A stretch of 64,000 nt of DNA from Variovorax paradoxus_P (GCF_050627025.1 NZ_CP192472.1), one strand, 5' to 3'. Counted from the first letter of the stretch, positions 44,305-55,127 are shown. The notes: a model not told the origin generated them from the sequence alone. Made by a program: numbers and translations.

Positions 44305-45939
44305 TTACTTGATGTCCACGCCATAGAAGGTGTGGCGCCCGAACGGGCTGAGCTTGAAGTCGACCACTTCCTTGCGCACCGGCTTCAGCTGCACCGCATG
44401 TGCAATGGTGAACCACGGGGCCTGCTCCTTGAAGATGACTTGCGCCTTCTTGTAGAGCGCGTCGCGGTCGGCCTGCTTGGTTGCGGTCTTGGCCTTCAGC
44501 ACAAGGTCTTCGTAGGGCTGGTAGCAGAACTTGGAGATGTTGCTGCCGCTTGCCGATTGCGCCGATGCGCAGCCCAGCAGGGTGTAGAGGAAGTTGTCGG
44601 GGTCGCCGTTGTCGCCGGTCCAGCCGAGCATGCCCATCTGGTGCTCGCCGGCCTGCAGGCGCTTGCGGTACTCGCCCCATTCGAAGCTCTTGATCTCGGC
44701 CTTGACGCCGATCTTGGCAAGGTCGGCCTGCATGAGCTCGGCAATGCGCTTGGCGTTCGGGTTGTAGGGCCGCTGCACCGGCATGGCCCAGAGGTCGGTG
44801 CTGAAACCATCGGCCAGGCCGGCTTGCGCCAGCAGCTTCTTCGCGGCTTCGGGGTCGTACGCGTCGTCCTTGGTCGCGTCGTTGTAGGACCACATGGTCG
44901 GCGGAATCGGGTTCTTCGCGGCCACGCCCGTCGAGAGGTACACGCCGTCGATGATCGCCTTCTTGTTGATGGCCATGTTGATGGCCTTGCGCACGCGCAC
45001 GTCGTCGAATGGCTTCTTCGTGGTGTTGTACGAGAGGTAGCCCACGTTGAGGCCGGGCTGCTCCAGCAACTGCACGTTCGGGTCCTTGCGGATGGCGTCG
45101 AGGTCGGCCGGGTTCGGGTAGGGCATTACGTGGCACTCGCCCTTTTGCAGCTTGGCCCAGCGCACCGAAGCGTCGGGCGTGATTGCGAAAACGAGGTCGT
45201 CGATCTTGGCCTTGCCGCCCCAGTACTGCGGAAAGGCCTTGAAGCGGATGACCGCATCCTTCTGGTACTGCACCAGGTAGAACGGGCCCGTGCCGATCGG
45301 GTCCTGGTCGACCTTCTCGGGCGTGCCCGCCTTCAGCATGGCAATGGCGTATTCCTTCGACTGGATGCCCGCATATTGCATGGCAAGGTTGGCAAGGAAC
45401 GGCGCCTCGGCCTTGTTGAGCACGATCTTCACCGTGTATTCATCAACGCGATCGACCGACTTGAGCAGCTTGGGCATGCCCATGTCGTTGAAGTACGAGT
45501 GGTTCTGGCTCGTGACCTTGAAAAACGGGTCGCTCTCCTTCCACTGCCGCTCGAGCATGAAGATGAAGTCGTCGGCGTTGAAGTCGCGCGTGGGCTTGAA
45601 GCTCTTGCTGGTGCTGTGCCACTTCACGCCCTTGCGCAGATGAAAGGTGTATTGCGTGCCGTCGGCCGAGATGTCCCATTTTTCCGCCAGGCCGGGCACG
45701 ACCTTGGTGCCGCCGCGCTCGAATTCGACAATCGTGTTGTAGACCTGCGTGGTCACGTCGAACGAAGTGCCGGTGGTGTTGACGCCCGGATAGAAGTTCT
45801 CGGGGCTGCCCTCCGAACAATAGACCAGCGTCTTGGCGGACACGGCTCCGCCGGCCAGGGTAAGCACGGCAAGTGCCGTGGGCGCGAGCAGCGCGGCGAG
45901 CTTTCGCGAATGGCGCGAAACAAATGGCTGGGTCTTCAT
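44305..45939 (-). CDS. dppA: Periplasmic dipeptide/oligopeptide-binding protein (DppA type)
   Basis: The 544-residue precursor has a signal peptide (RKLAALLAPTALAVLTLAGGAVSA, cleavage about residue 36). The mature part is a family 5 extracellular binding protein: KTLVYCSEGSPENFYPGVNTT at its start, then FDVTTQVYNTIVEFE, FHLRKGVKWHS, GTGPFYLVQYQKD and LLGWTGDNGDPDNFLYTLL. These match DppA closely. AAGGAG precedes ATG 45939. It is the fifth gene of the operon, after both ATPases, whereas dppA usually comes first. It delivers dipeptides to DppBCDF. Confidence 0.93.
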   Translation of the reverse strand: MKTQPFVSRHSRKLAALLAPTALAVLTLAGGAVSAKTLVYCSEGSPENFYPGVNTTGTSFDVTTQVYNTIVEFERGGTKVVPGLAEKWDISADGTQYTFHLRKGVKWHSTSKSFKPTRDFNADDFIFMLERQWKESDPFFKVTSQNHSYFNDMGMPKLLKSVDRVDEYTVKIVLNKAEAPFLANLAMQYAGIQSKEYAIAMLKAGTPEKVDQDPIGTGPFYLVQYQKDAVIRFKAFPQYWGGKAKIDDLVFAITPDASVRWAKLQKGECHVMPYPNPADLDAIRKDPNVQLLEQPGLNVGYLSYNTTKKPFDDVRVRKAINMAINKKAIIDGVYLSTGVAAKNPIPPTMWSYNDATKDDAYDPEAAKKLLAQAGLADGFSTDLWAMPVQRPYNPNAKRIAELMQADLAKIGVKAEIKSFEWGEYRKRLQAGEHQMGMLGWTGDNGDPDNFLYTLLGCASAQSASGSNISKFCYQPYEDLVLKAKTATKQADRDALYKKAQVIFKEQAPWFTIAHAVQLKPVRKEVVDFKLSPFGRHTFYGVDIK

Positions 45940-45969
45940 GGGAACTCCTTCAGGCACTGTGGAAGAGAA

Positions 45970-47009
<1,040 letters not shown>

Positions 47010-47013
<4 letters not shown>

Positions 47014-48041
47014 GACGATGTCTCCACCGCTCTCGGCCGGTCTGCCTCGATGGCTGCCATGCGCCCGGGCTCTCCGAGCGGAAAGTGGCACCGCACCTGG
47101 GCGCCTTGCTGCGACGCAGCCGCGCGCAACGCCGGCCGCACATTGCAGGCCTTCGTCGTCACGTAGCTGCAGCGCGGTGCGAAGAGGCAGCCCTCCGGCC
47201 GGTCGTGCACGCCGGGCACCACGCCCGCTATGGTGGCAAGCCGGCCCTCGGGCGCGGCGCGCTCAGGCAGTGCAGCCAGCAAGGCCTCGGTGTAAGGGTG
47301 CTGCGGGTTCGCAAAGAGGCGGTCCACACGCTGCTGCTCCATGACCTGGCCCGCATACATCACCGCAATGCGCTGCGCCATTTCGCTGACGACGCCCATG
47401 TTGTGGGTAATGAGCACCAGCGCCATGCCGCGCTCTTTCTGCAGCTCGCGCAGCAGGTCGAGGATCTGTGCCTGGATGGTGACGTCGAGCGCGGTGGTCG
47501 GCTCGTCGGCAATCAGGAGGCGCGGATTGCAGGCAATGGCCATCGCAATCATCACGCGCTGGTTCATGCCGCCCGAAAGCTGGTGCGGGTAGCTGCCCAG
47601 GCGCGACGAGGCTGCGGGTATGCCGACCTGTTCGAGCAGCTCGGTCGCTCGCTTCCTTGCCGTGCGTTTGTCCAGCTGCAGGTGCAGCCGCAGCGTTTCC
47701 ATCAACTGGAAGCCGATGGTGAAGCAGGGGTTGAGGCTGGTGGTCGGCTCCTGGAAGATCATTGCGACCTCCTTGCCGACCAGCGCGCGGCGCGCTTTGT
47801 CGGAGATGCCGAGCAGTTCCTTGCCCGCAAAGCGCATGTGGTCTGCCCGCACGCGGCCCGGAAAGCCGACGAGCCCCATGAGCGCCATCATGGTCACGCT
47901 CTTGCCGGAGCCCGATTCGCCGACGATGCCGAGCACCTCGCCTTCCTCGAGCGAAAGGCTCACGCCGTCGACCGCGTGCAGCACGCCGCCCTGGGTGGGA
48001 AATTCGACGTGCAGGTCCTTGATGTCCAGGAGCATGTTCAT
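47010..48041 (-). CDS. dppD: Dipeptide ABC transporter ATP-binding protein DppD
   Basis: The partner ATPase has 343 residues: Walker A GIVGESGSGKSVT, signature QLSGGMNQRVMIAMAIACNP, Walker B LLIADEPTTALDVTIQAQI. The C-terminal extension has CLFAPRCSYVTTKAC, an iron-sulphur-cluster-like Cys arrangement known in DppD. It overlaps dppC by ATGA and dppF by GTGA. The AMIFQEPTTSLNPCFTIGFQL segment is the typical Q-loop of this subfamily. Confidence 0.94.
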
Positions 48042-48943
48042 CTCTTGAGCTTCGGGTCGAGCGCGTCGCGCAGGCCGTCGCCGAGCAAGTTGAAGGCCAG
48101 CACGGCGGCAAGGATTGCCAGGCCGGGAAAGGTGACGACCCACCAGGCGCGCAGCACGAACTCGCGTGCGTCGGCGAGCATCGTTCCCCATTCGGGCGAA
48201 GGCGGCTGCGCCCCGAGGCCCAAGAAGCCGAGCGCCGCGGCATCGAGAATTGCCGTCGAAATGCCGAGCGAGGCCTGCACGATGAGCGGTGCCGCGCAAT
48301 TGGGCAGCACCTCGCGGAACATCAGGCGCAGCGTGCCGGCGCCGCTCACGCGTGCTGCGGTCACGTAGTCGCGCGACACCTCGGCAATGACGGCCGCGCG
48401 GGTAATGCGCACGTAGTGCGGCAGCACCACAATGGCCACCGCGAGCATCGCGTTGACCAGCCCCGGCCCGAGGATGGCGACGATCACGATGGCAAGCAGC
48501 AGGCTTGGCAGCGTGAGCACGATGTCCATCAGCCGCATGATCGCGATCTCGAGCACGCCGCGGAAGAAGCCGGCCACAAGACCGAGCACGATGCCAGCCA
48601 CCACCGACAGCGCCACCACAGCCATGCCGATCGACAGCGAGAGCCGCGCGCCATGCATGAGGCGCGAAAGAATGTCGCGCCCGATGGCGTCGGTACCCAG
48701 CAGGTAGCTGGCCGAGCCGCCCTCTTGCCAGGCCGGCGGCAGCAGAAAAACCGCGCTGTTGGTTTCGTTGGGTGCGTGCGGCGCAATCCAGGGCGCAAAC
48801 AGCGCCACGAGAAGCAACACCACGATGGTGACGAGCCCGATGACGGCGCCGCGGTTGGCGGAAAACGCGGTCCAGAACTCGCGCCAGGGGCCGGGGGGCG
48901 CCTTGCTCGCAGTTGCTACGGAAATGGTCTGGGTCGAAGCCAT
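48038..48943 (-). CDS. dppC: Dipeptide ABC transporter permease DppC
   Basis: This 301-residue inner-membrane permease has a cytoplasmic start (PPGPWREFWTAFSANRGAVIG), six membrane segments, and the DppC stretch LLGTDAIGRDILSRLMHGARLSLSIG. The EAA loop that meets the ATPases is EVSRDYVTAARVSGAGTLRLMFREVLPN. The ending LGDGLRDALDPKLKR is typical. It lies two bases after the dppB stop. Confidence 0.94.
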   Translation of the reverse strand: MASTQTISVATASKAPPGPWREFWTAFSANRGAVIGLVTIVVLLLVALFAPWIAPHAPNETNSAVFLLPPAWQEGGSASYLLGTDAIGRDILSRLMHGARLSLSIGMAVVALSVVAGIVLGLVAGFFRGVLEIAIMRLMDIVLTLPSLLLAIVIVAILGPGLVNAMLAVAIVVLPHYVRITRAAVIAEVSRDYVTAARVSGAGTLRLMFREVLPNCAAPLIVQASLGISTAILDAAALGFLGLGAQPPSPEWGTMLADAREFVLRAWWVVTFPGLAILAAVLAFNLLGDGLRDALDPKLKR

Positions 48944-48945
48944 GT

Positions 48946-49950
48946 TCAGCGCCTGATCCTCGGGTTGATGACGCCGTAGGTCACATCGACCAGCAGGTTG
49001 ATCAGCATGACGATGCCGCCGAGCAGCAGCATGCCGCCCTGCAGCACCGGATAGTCGCGGCGCCCAATCGCCTCGATGAGCCACTTGCCCACCCCGGGCC
49101 AGGAGAAGATGGTCTCGGTAAGAATCGCACCGGTAAAGAGCACGCCAACCTGCAGCCCGATAACCGTGACCACCGGGATCAGCGCATTGCGCAGCGCATG
49201 CAGCCCCACCACGCGAAGCCGCGAAAGCCCTTTGGCGCGCGCGGTGCGAATGTAGTCTTCGCCGAGCACCTCGAGCATGGCCGAGCGCGTCATGCGTGCG
49301 ATAACAGCCAGCGGCACCGTGCCCAGCACGATGGCCGGAAGAACCAGATGGTGCAGCGCCGACCAGAAGGCATCGGTGTCGCCGGCGCGCAGCGCATCGA
49401 TCAGCAGGAAGCCGGTCTGGGGCTCGACGAAATACTGCACCGAGATGCGCCCGGAAACGGGCGTCCACCCCAACTGCACCGAGAAGAACAGGATCAGCAG
49501 CAGGCCCCACCAGAAGATCGGCATCGAATAACCGGTGAGCGAGGTGGCCATGACCCCGTGGTCGAAGATCGAATTGCGCCGCACCGCCGCAAGAATGCCG
49601 GCCGGAAGCCCTAGCAGCAGCGCAAAGGCAATTGCACACACGCCAAGCTCGACGGTAGCCGGAAAGAGCGCCAGAAACTCGCCCATCACGGAGTCCTGCG
49701 TGATGAGCGACTTGCCGAGGTCGCCGTGCAGCACGCGGCCAATGTAGATGCCGTATTGCACGATCACCGGCTTGTCGAAGCCGTAGGCCGTGCGCAGCTG
49801 GGCGTGGCGCGCAGGGTCGATCCCGCGCTCGCCAGCCATGGTTTCAATAGGATCGCCCGGCACCAGCCGGATGAGAAAGAAGGCAAGCAGCGTCATGCCG
49901 ATGAAGGTCGGCACCAGCAAGCTCACGCGCGTGAGTAGGAAGCGAAGCAT
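48946..49950 (-). CDS. dppB: Dipeptide ABC transporter permease DppB
   Basis: The first gene of the dpp operon encodes a 334-residue permease with six membrane helices. The family opening is MLRFLLTRVSLLVPTFIGMTL, the periplasmic region holds FGDLGKSLITQDSV-like sequence, and the EAA loop is EDYIRTARAKGLSRLRVVGLHALRNALIPVVT. It ends GVINPRIRR. fadD lies 50 bases upstream on the same strand. The order dppB-C-D-F-A-mtnN differs from the usual dppABCDF. Confidence 0.94.
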   Translation of the reverse strand: MLRFLLTRVSLLVPTFIGMTLLAFFLIRLVPGDPIETMAGERGIDPARHAQLRTAYGFDKPVIVQYGIYIGRVLHGDLGKSLITQDSVMGEFLALFPATVELGVCAIAFALLLGLPAGILAAVRRNSIFDHGVMATSLTGYSMPIFWWGLLLILFFSVQLGWTPVSGRISVQYFVEPQTGFLLIDALRAGDTDAFWSALHHLVLPAIVLGTVPLAVIARMTRSAMLEVLGEDYIRTARAKGLSRLRVVGLHALRNALIPVVTVIGLQVGVLFTGAILTETIFSWPGVGKWLIEAIGRRDYPVLQGGMLLLGGIVMLINLLVDVTYGVINPRIRR

Positions 49951-50000
49951 CGACCCGCAATATGCAAGATCGATGCCGCCGCCCTACCCGGGCCGAACCC

Positions 50001-51680
50001 TTACTTTTTGGCGTCGCGCAACTCGCGCCGGAGGATCTTTCCTACCGGCGTCTTCGGCATGTCGGTGCGGAACTCAATGATCCGCGGCTGCTTGTAACCC
50101 GTTAGGTTTGCTTTGCAATATTCGCGAACCTGCGCTTCGGTCAGCGAATCGTCCTTCTTGACGATCACGAGCTTGACCGCCTCTCCCGTCTTCTCGTCGA
50201 CGATGCCGACCGCGGCGCATTCGAGCACACCCGGAATCTGCGCCACCACGTCTTCGATCTCGTTCGGGTACACGTTGAAGCCCGAGACCAGGATCATGTC
50301 CTTCTTGCGGTCGACCACCTTGAAGTAGCCGCGCTCGTCGACCATGCCGATGTCGCCCGTCTTGAAGTAGCCGTCGGCCGTCATGACCTTGGCGGTTTCG
50401 TCGGGGCGCTGCCAGTAGCCCGCCATCACCTGCGGGCCCTTGATCGCGATTTCGCCGGGCTGCCCCGGCGGCACTTCGCGCCCTTCGTCATCGAGCAGCT
50501 TGAGCGAGGTGCTCGGCAGCGGCAGGCCGATGGTGCCGGTATAGGCCTTGCTGTTGGTCGGGTTGCAGGTGGCCGAGGGCGAGGTTTCCGAAAGGCCGTA
50601 GCCCTCGCAAATCGGGCAGCCGGTTTTCTCTAGCCAGAGCTTCGCAACAGCGGCCTGAACAGCCATGCCGCCGCCCACCGAGACCTTGAGGTTCTTCCAG
50701 TTGACGGTGTTGAAGTCAGGATGGTTCGCCAGCCCGTTAAAAAGCGTGTTGACCGCCGGGAAGGTGTGGATCGTGTGCTTGGAGAGTTCCTTGAGCACGC
50801 CCGCCAGGTCGCGCGGATTGGGAATGAGGATGAGCTTGCCGCCCGTGCGCATGCTCAGCATCATGCCCACCGTGAAAGCGAAGATGTGATACAGCGGCAG
50901 CGCGCAAACGCCCGTGGGCTGCTCGCCGGCCGGCACCTGCGCCATGGCGGGCTCGTTCCAGGCTTCGGACTGCAGCACGTTGGCAATCACGTTGCGGTGC
51001 AGCAGCACCGCCCCCTTCGAAACGCCCGTGGTGCCGCCGGTGTACTGCAGCACGGCCACATCGTCGGGGCCGATGACCGGCAGCTGCAGCGTGCGGCTCG
51101 CGCCCTGGTCCAGCGCATCGTTGAAGCGCACGGCGCCGGGCAGGCTGAAGTGGGGCACCAGCTTCTTGACGTTGCGCACCACGTAGTTGACCAGCGCGCC
51201 CTTCAGAAAACCGAGCCTGTCGCCCATGGCCGCCAGCACGATGTGCTTGATGGGTGTGGCCGCGATGCATTGCTGCAGCGTGGTGCCGAAGTTCTCCATG
51301 ATGATGATGGCCTTGGCGCCCGAGTCCTTGAGCTGGTGCTCGAGTTCGCGCGGCGTGTACAGCGGGTTCACGTTCACCAGGATGAGGCCGGCGCGCAGGA
51401 TGGCCGCGACAGCAATCGGGTACTGCGGGCAATTGGGCATCATGACGGCGACCCGGTCGCCCTTGGCCAGCGCCAGGCCTTGCAGGTATGACGCGAAGGC
51501 CCTGCTGAGCTTGTCGGTCTCCCCGTAGCTCACATCCTTGCCCATGAAGCTGTAGGCCGTGCGGTCGGCGTACTTGGCAAAGCTCTCTTCCATGAGCGCC
51601 ACCAGCGACTGGTACTGGGAAGGATCGATATCGGCAGGCACGCCTTGCGGGTAGCTGCCGAGCCAGGGACGATCGGTCAT
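50001..51680 (-). CDS. fadD: Long-chain fatty acid-CoA ligase
   Basis: FadD activates fatty acids to acyl-CoA, using ATP, for beta-oxidation or lipid synthesis. The 559-residue adenylate-forming enzyme has the P-loop-like VLQYTGGTTGVSKGAVLLHRN and the core YGLSETSPSATCNP. The hinge is KTGDIGMVDERGYFKVVDRKKDMI and the catalytic-lysine ending is PKTPVGKILRREL. The length equals that of E. coli FadD (561). It could share a transcript with dppBCDFA 50 bases downstream, but no functional link is evident. Confidence 0.94.
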   Translation of the reverse strand: MTDRPWLGSYPQGVPADIDPSQYQSLVALMEESFAKYADRTAYSFMGKDVSYGETDKLSRAFASYLQGLALAKGDRVAVMMPNCPQYPIAVAAILRAGLILVNVNPLYTPRELEHQLKDSGAKAIIIMENFGTTLQQCIAATPIKHIVLAAMGDRLGFLKGALVNYVVRNVKKLVPHFSLPGAVRFNDALDQGASRTLQLPVIGPDDVAVLQYTGGTTGVSKGAVLLHRNVIANVLQSEAWNEPAMAQVPAGEQPTGVCALPLYHIFAFTVGMMLSMRTGGKLILIPNPRDLAGVLKELSKHTIHTFPAVNTLFNGLANHPDFNTVNWKNLKVSVGGGMAVQAAVAKLWLEKTGCPICEGYGLSETSPSATCNPTNSKAYTGTIGLPLPSTSLKLLDDEGREVPPGQPGEIAIKGPQVMAGYWQRPDETAKVMTADGYFKTGDIGMVDERGYFKVVDRKKDMILVSGFNVYPNEIEDVVAQIPGVLECAAVGIVDEKTGEAVKLVIVKKDDSLTEAQVREYCKANLTGYKQPRIIEFRTDMPKTPVGKILRRELRDAKK

Positions 51681-51783
51681 GGATGTGTCTCCTCCAAAAA
51701 TCGGGTATTTGAAAAACGAAAACGGCGCACTTGATGGCGCCGCGATGATCTGGCCCGCGCTGCGCGGGCGCGGAACCTTTGGC

Positions 51784-53208
51784 CTATTCGATGGCCTTGC
51801 CCATATCTTCCACTACTTTTTTCGCATCGCCAAAGACCATCATCGTTTTGTCCATGTAGAAGAGCTCGTTGTCCAGTCCGGCATAGCCCGCCGCCATGGA
51901 GCGCTTGTTCACGATCACCGTCTTGGCCTTGTAGGCCTCCAGAATCGGCATGCCGTAGATCGGGCTGCCCTTGGTGTGCGCGGCGGGGTTCACCACGTCG
52001 TTGGCGCCCAGGATGATGGCCACGTCGGCCTGGCCGAATTCGCCGTTGATGTCTTCCATTTCAAACACCTGGTCGTACGGCACTTCGGCCTCGGCCAGCA
52101 GCACGTTCATGTGGCCGGGCATGCGGCCCGCCACCGGGTGAATGGCGTACTTCACGGTAATGCCCTTGTCGGTGAGCTTCTGGGCCAGTTCCTTCACCGC
52201 ATGCTGCGCACGTGCCACCGCCAGGCCGTAGCCGGGCACGATGACCACCGTCTCGGCATTGCCGAGCACAAAGGCGGCGTCGTCGGCGCTGCCGCTCTTC
52301 ACCGGACGCTGCTCCTTCGCGCCGCCTGTCGCAGCGGCTGCATCGCCGCCGAAGCCGCCCAGGATCACATTGAAGAACGAGCGGTTCATGGCCTTGCACA
52401 TGATGTAGCTCAGGATCGCGCCCGAAGAGCCCACCAGCGAACCGGCCACGATCAGCATCGCGTTGTTCAGGCTGAAGCCGATGCCCGCCGCCGCCCAGCC
52501 CGAGTAGCTGTTGAGCATCGACACCACCACCGGCATGTCGGCGCCGCCGATAGGGATGATGATGAGCACGCCCATCACGAAGGCCAGCGCCAGCATCGCG
52601 AAGAAGGCCGGCCAGCTTTCGGTGAACATGAAAACCAGGCCCAGCCCGATGGTGGCCACGCCGAGCACCAGATTCAGCATGTGCTGGCCTGCAAACTGCA
52701 CCGGCGCGCCCTGGAACAGGCGGAACTTGTACTTGCCCGACAGCTTGCCAAAGGCGATGACGGAGCCGCTGAAGGTGATGGCGCCGATGGCCGCGCCCAG
52801 GAACAGCTCGAGCCGGTTGCCCGCAGGAATCATCTCGCCCTTGGGCGTGATGTTGAAGGCATACGGTTCGGCCACGGCCGCCACCGCGATGAACACCGCG
52901 GCCAGGCCGATCATGCTGTGCATGAAGGCGACCAGCTCGGGCATCTTGGTCATCTCGACCTTGTTGGCCATGTAGGCGCCCAGGCCGCCGCCCAGCACCA
53001 GCGCAACCAGCACGTAGCCCAGGCCCGTGACATTGCCGCCCGCCAGCTTGTAGATGAGCGCGCCGGTCGTCAGCACGGCAATGGCCATGCCGGTCATGCC
53101 GAAAACGTTGCCCCGGATCGAGGTGGTGGGATGGGAGAGGCCTTTGAGGGCCTGGATGAAGCAGATGCTGGCAACGAGGTACAGCAGCGTGACGAGATTC
53201 ATGCTCAC
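51784..53208 (-). CDS. pntB: NAD(P) transhydrogenase beta subunit
   Basis: PntB carries the membrane proton path and the NADP(H)-binding domain of the transhydrogenase, which uses the proton gradient to make NADPH from NADH. The 474-residue protein has about nine membrane helices (residues 3-260) and a soluble C-domain with VVIVPGYGLAVARAQHAVKELAQKL and VAIILGANDVVNPAAHT. GTG 53208 overlaps the pntAB stop (GTGA) and gives MSMNLVTLLYLVAS; ATG 53202 two codons later is an alternative. It is the last gene of pntAA-pntAB-pntB. Confidence 0.95.
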   Translation of the reverse strand: MSMNLVTLLYLVASICFIQALKGLSHPTTSIRGNVFGMTGMAIAVLTTGALIYKLAGGNVTGLGYVLVALVLGGGLGAYMANKVEMTKMPELVAFMHSMIGLAAVFIAVAAVAEPYAFNITPKGEMIPAGNRLELFLGAAIGAITFSGSVIAFGKLSGKYKFRLFQGAPVQFAGQHMLNLVLGVATIGLGLVFMFTESWPAFFAMLALAFVMGVLIIIPIGGADMPVVVSMLNSYSGWAAAGIGFSLNNAMLIVAGSLVGSSGAILSYIMCKAMNRSFFNVILGGFGGDAAAATGGAKEQRPVKSGSADDAAFVLGNAETVVIVPGYGLAVARAQHAVKELAQKLTDKGITVKYAIHPVAGRMPGHMNVLLAEAEVPYDQVFEMEDINGEFGQADVAIILGANDVVNPAAHTKGSPIYGMPILEAYKAKTVIVNKRSMAAGYAGLDNELFYMDKTMMVFGDAKKVVEDMGKAIE

Positions 53209-53534
53209 TTGGCGACTCCCTCTTCAGCCTTGGGTGCGGCCTTTTTTTCTTTCTTCTTGAACATCTCGAGCATGCGCCGCGTGACGAGGAAGCCGCCGAA
53301 GACGTTCACCGCGGCCAATGCCACTGCGAGCACGCCCATGGTCTTGCCCAAGCCGGTTTCGGTGAGCGCCGCCGCGAGCATGGCGCCCACGATCACGATG
53401 GCCGAGATCGCGTTGGTCACCGCCATGAGCGGCGTGTGCAGCGCGGGCGTCACCGTCCAGACGACGTGGTAGCCCACGTAGATGGCCAGCACGAAGATGA
53501 TCAGGTTGATGACTGTGTGGGAAACGATGTCCAT
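53205..53534 (-). CDS. pntAB: NAD(P) transhydrogenase alpha subunit, membrane part
   Basis: The 109-residue protein is the membrane section of the alpha subunit, encoded separately here. It has three or four hydrophobic segments (INLIIFVLAIYVGYHVVWTV, MAVTNAISAIVIVGAML, GVLAVALAAVNVFGGFLVTRRML) and ends in a Lys/Glu-rich tail. GGAG precedes the ATG. It would assemble with PntAA and PntB. In E. coli this segment is fused to the NAD-binding part as PntA. Confidence 0.93.
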   Translation of the reverse strand: MDIVSHTVINLIIFVLAIYVGYHVVWTVTPALHTPLMAVTNAISAIVIVGAMLAAALTETGLGKTMGVLAVALAAVNVFGGFLVTRRMLEMFKKKEKKAAPKAEEGVAK

Positions 53535-53569
53535 GGGTTCTTCTCCTCGTTCGAACGCTGGTGGGCCGC

Positions 53570-54712
53570 TTACTTCTTCGTGACCTGGCCGTCCTGCGCA
53601 ACGCGGCAGGCGGCAACGATGTCGTCCTCGAGGTCGATCTTCAGCGCGCCCTCCTTCGTGACGATGAGCTTGAGGAAGTCCAGCACGTTGCGCGCATAGA
53701 GCGCCGACGCATCGGCCGCCACCAGCGCCGGAAGATTGGTTTCGCCCACGATGGTCACGCCGTGCTTCACCACCGTGCGGTCGGCTTCCGACAGCGGGCA
53801 GTTGCCGCCCTTCATCTCTCCGTTCAGGTCCGGCCCCTTGCCGGCGGCAATGTCGACGATCACCGAGCCGGGCTTCATGGACTTGACCATGTCTTCGGTA
53901 ATGAGCGTAGGCGCCGCGCGGCCGGGAATGAGCGCGGTGCTGATCACGATGTCGGCCAGCGCCACCCGCTTGGCCACCTCGACCTGCTGGCGCGCCAGCC
54001 AGCTTGCGGGCATGGGCTTGGCATAGCCGCCAACGCCCACGGCGGCTTCTTTCTCTTCGTCGGTGTCGTAGGACACCTCGATGAACTTGCCGCCGAGAGA
54101 TTCGATCTGTTCCTTCACGCTCGGGCGAACGTCGGAGGCCTCGATCACGGCACCCAGGCGCTTGGCCGTTGCAATGGCCTGCAGGCCCGCCACGCCAACG
54201 CCCAAGATGACCACGCGCGCCGCCTTCACGGTGCCGGCAGCGGTCATCAGCATCGGGAAGAAGCGCTGGTATTTGTCGGCCGCGATGATCACGGCCTTGT
54301 AGCCCGCAATGTTGGCTTGCGAGCTCAGCACGTCCATGCTTTGGGCACGCGTGGTGCGAGGTGCGGCTTCGAGCGCAAAAGCCGTGACGCCTGCCGTAGC
54401 CAGGCGCTGCAGACCGGCGGCGTCGAAGGGATTGAGCATGCCGATGACGACGGTGCCCGGCTTCATCAGCGCGGCTTCGGCGTCGTTCGGAGAGCGCACC
54501 TTGAGCACCATGTCGGCCCCGAAGGCGCCCGCGACGTCGGTGATTTCTGCGCCAGCTGCAATGTAGGCAGCGTCGGTGACGCTGGCTGCAACGCCGGCTC
54601 CGGACTGCACGCGAATGGTGTGCCCCGCAGTGACAAGTTTCTTCACCGTTTCGGGTGTAACGGCCACACGGGTTTCGCCGGCCGTCGTTTCGGCAGGCAC
54701 GCCTATCAGCAT
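53570..54712 (-). CDS. pntAA: NAD(P) transhydrogenase alpha subunit, NAD-binding part
   Basis: The 380-residue protein is the soluble NAD(H)-binding domain I. It is related to alanine dehydrogenase: LIGVPAETTAGETRVAVTPETVKKL at the start, the dinucleotide motif VVILGVGVAGLQAIATAKRLGAVIEASDVRP, and IPGRAAPTLITEDMVKSMKPGSVIVD. ATG 54712 is preceded by GAGGAG. It is the first gene of the transhydrogenase operon. Its promoter should lie in the intergenic stretch to its right; no clear -35/-10 pair was found. Confidence 0.94.
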   Translation of the reverse strand: MLIGVPAETTAGETRVAVTPETVKKLVTAGHTIRVQSGAGVAASVTDAAYIAAGAEITDVAGAFGADMVLKVRSPNDAEAALMKPGTVVIGMLNPFDAAGLQRLATAGVTAFALEAAPRTTRAQSMDVLSSQANIAGYKAVIIAADKYQRFFPMLMTAAGTVKAARVVILGVGVAGLQAIATAKRLGAVIEASDVRPSVKEQIESLGGKFIEVSYDTDEEKEAAVGVGGYAKPMPASWLARQQVEVAKRVALADIVISTALIPGRAAPTLITEDMVKSMKPGSVIVDIAAGKGPDLNGEMKGGNCPLSEADRTVVKHGVTIVGETNLPALVAADASALYARNVLDFLKLIVTKEGALKIDLEDDIVAACRVAQDGQVTKK

Positions 54713-54922
54713 AGAGATCTCCTCAGGGCAAGGGCAACACGGAACGCGGGCAGAGCTTACAGCAAGATTACGGGCATCACTGTCGCCTGCACGCAGCATC
54801 TATTTGCCTCTTGATGACCGTGATCATTGCGTTTGTAGCTACATAAATGCTAGCGGTGGCACGGGATTGCGGCGTGCGTCCGGGTTAGCCCCGTACCTCG
54901 GCGCGACAGCGGACGCCTTGGG

Positions 54923-54940
54923 TGCGCACTGCAGTGCGCA
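54923..54940. repeat. Perfect 18-bp palindrome
   Basis: TGCGCACTGCAGTGCGCA is its own reverse complement. It could be an operator or form a hairpin in either transcript. It is about 210 bases from the pntAA start and 190 from the regulator start. No T-run follows, so it is not an obvious terminator. Confidence 0.7.
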
Positions 54941-54997
54941 TCGATTTGCCACGCCAGTCACCTGGCGAACTCCATCTAACCCACGAGAAAAGTTGAT

Positions 54998-55017
54998 TTG
55001 TTTTCAATTGTTTTCAA
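54998..55017. repeat. Perfect tandem 10-bp repeat TTGTTTTCAA
   Basis: TTGTTTTCAA occurs twice without a gap, so the copies lie on the same face of the helix. Each copy has inverted ends (TTG...CAA). Such spacing suits cooperative binding of a regulator, possibly the response regulator encoded 110 bases downstream. The binding role is inference. Confidence 0.6.
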
Positions 55018-55127
55018 ATACCTCTAATTTGCTTTGATTAAGTTGAATAACGTGCATTAATTGCGCGCAACATTTATTACCCCAGACGCAGATAGATACA
55101 CTTCTTCGACGGCACTCAGAGGCTGGC

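Larger units (their letters stand above)
54713..55127. other. 415-base intergenic region between pntAA and the response regulator gene
   Basis: I see no gene here. The part nearest pntAA is G/C-rich. A perfect 18-bp palindrome lies at 54923-54940, and a second hairpin, CGCCAG-TCAC-CTGGCG, at 54952-54967. From about 54985 to 55080 the sequence becomes clearly A/T-rich, with a perfect 10-bp tandem repeat (54998-55017) and a palindrome TTGCGCGCAA (55061-55070). This is most likely a promoter region for the response regulator, with possible bound proteins, and holds the pnt promoter on the other strand. Confidence 0.7.
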
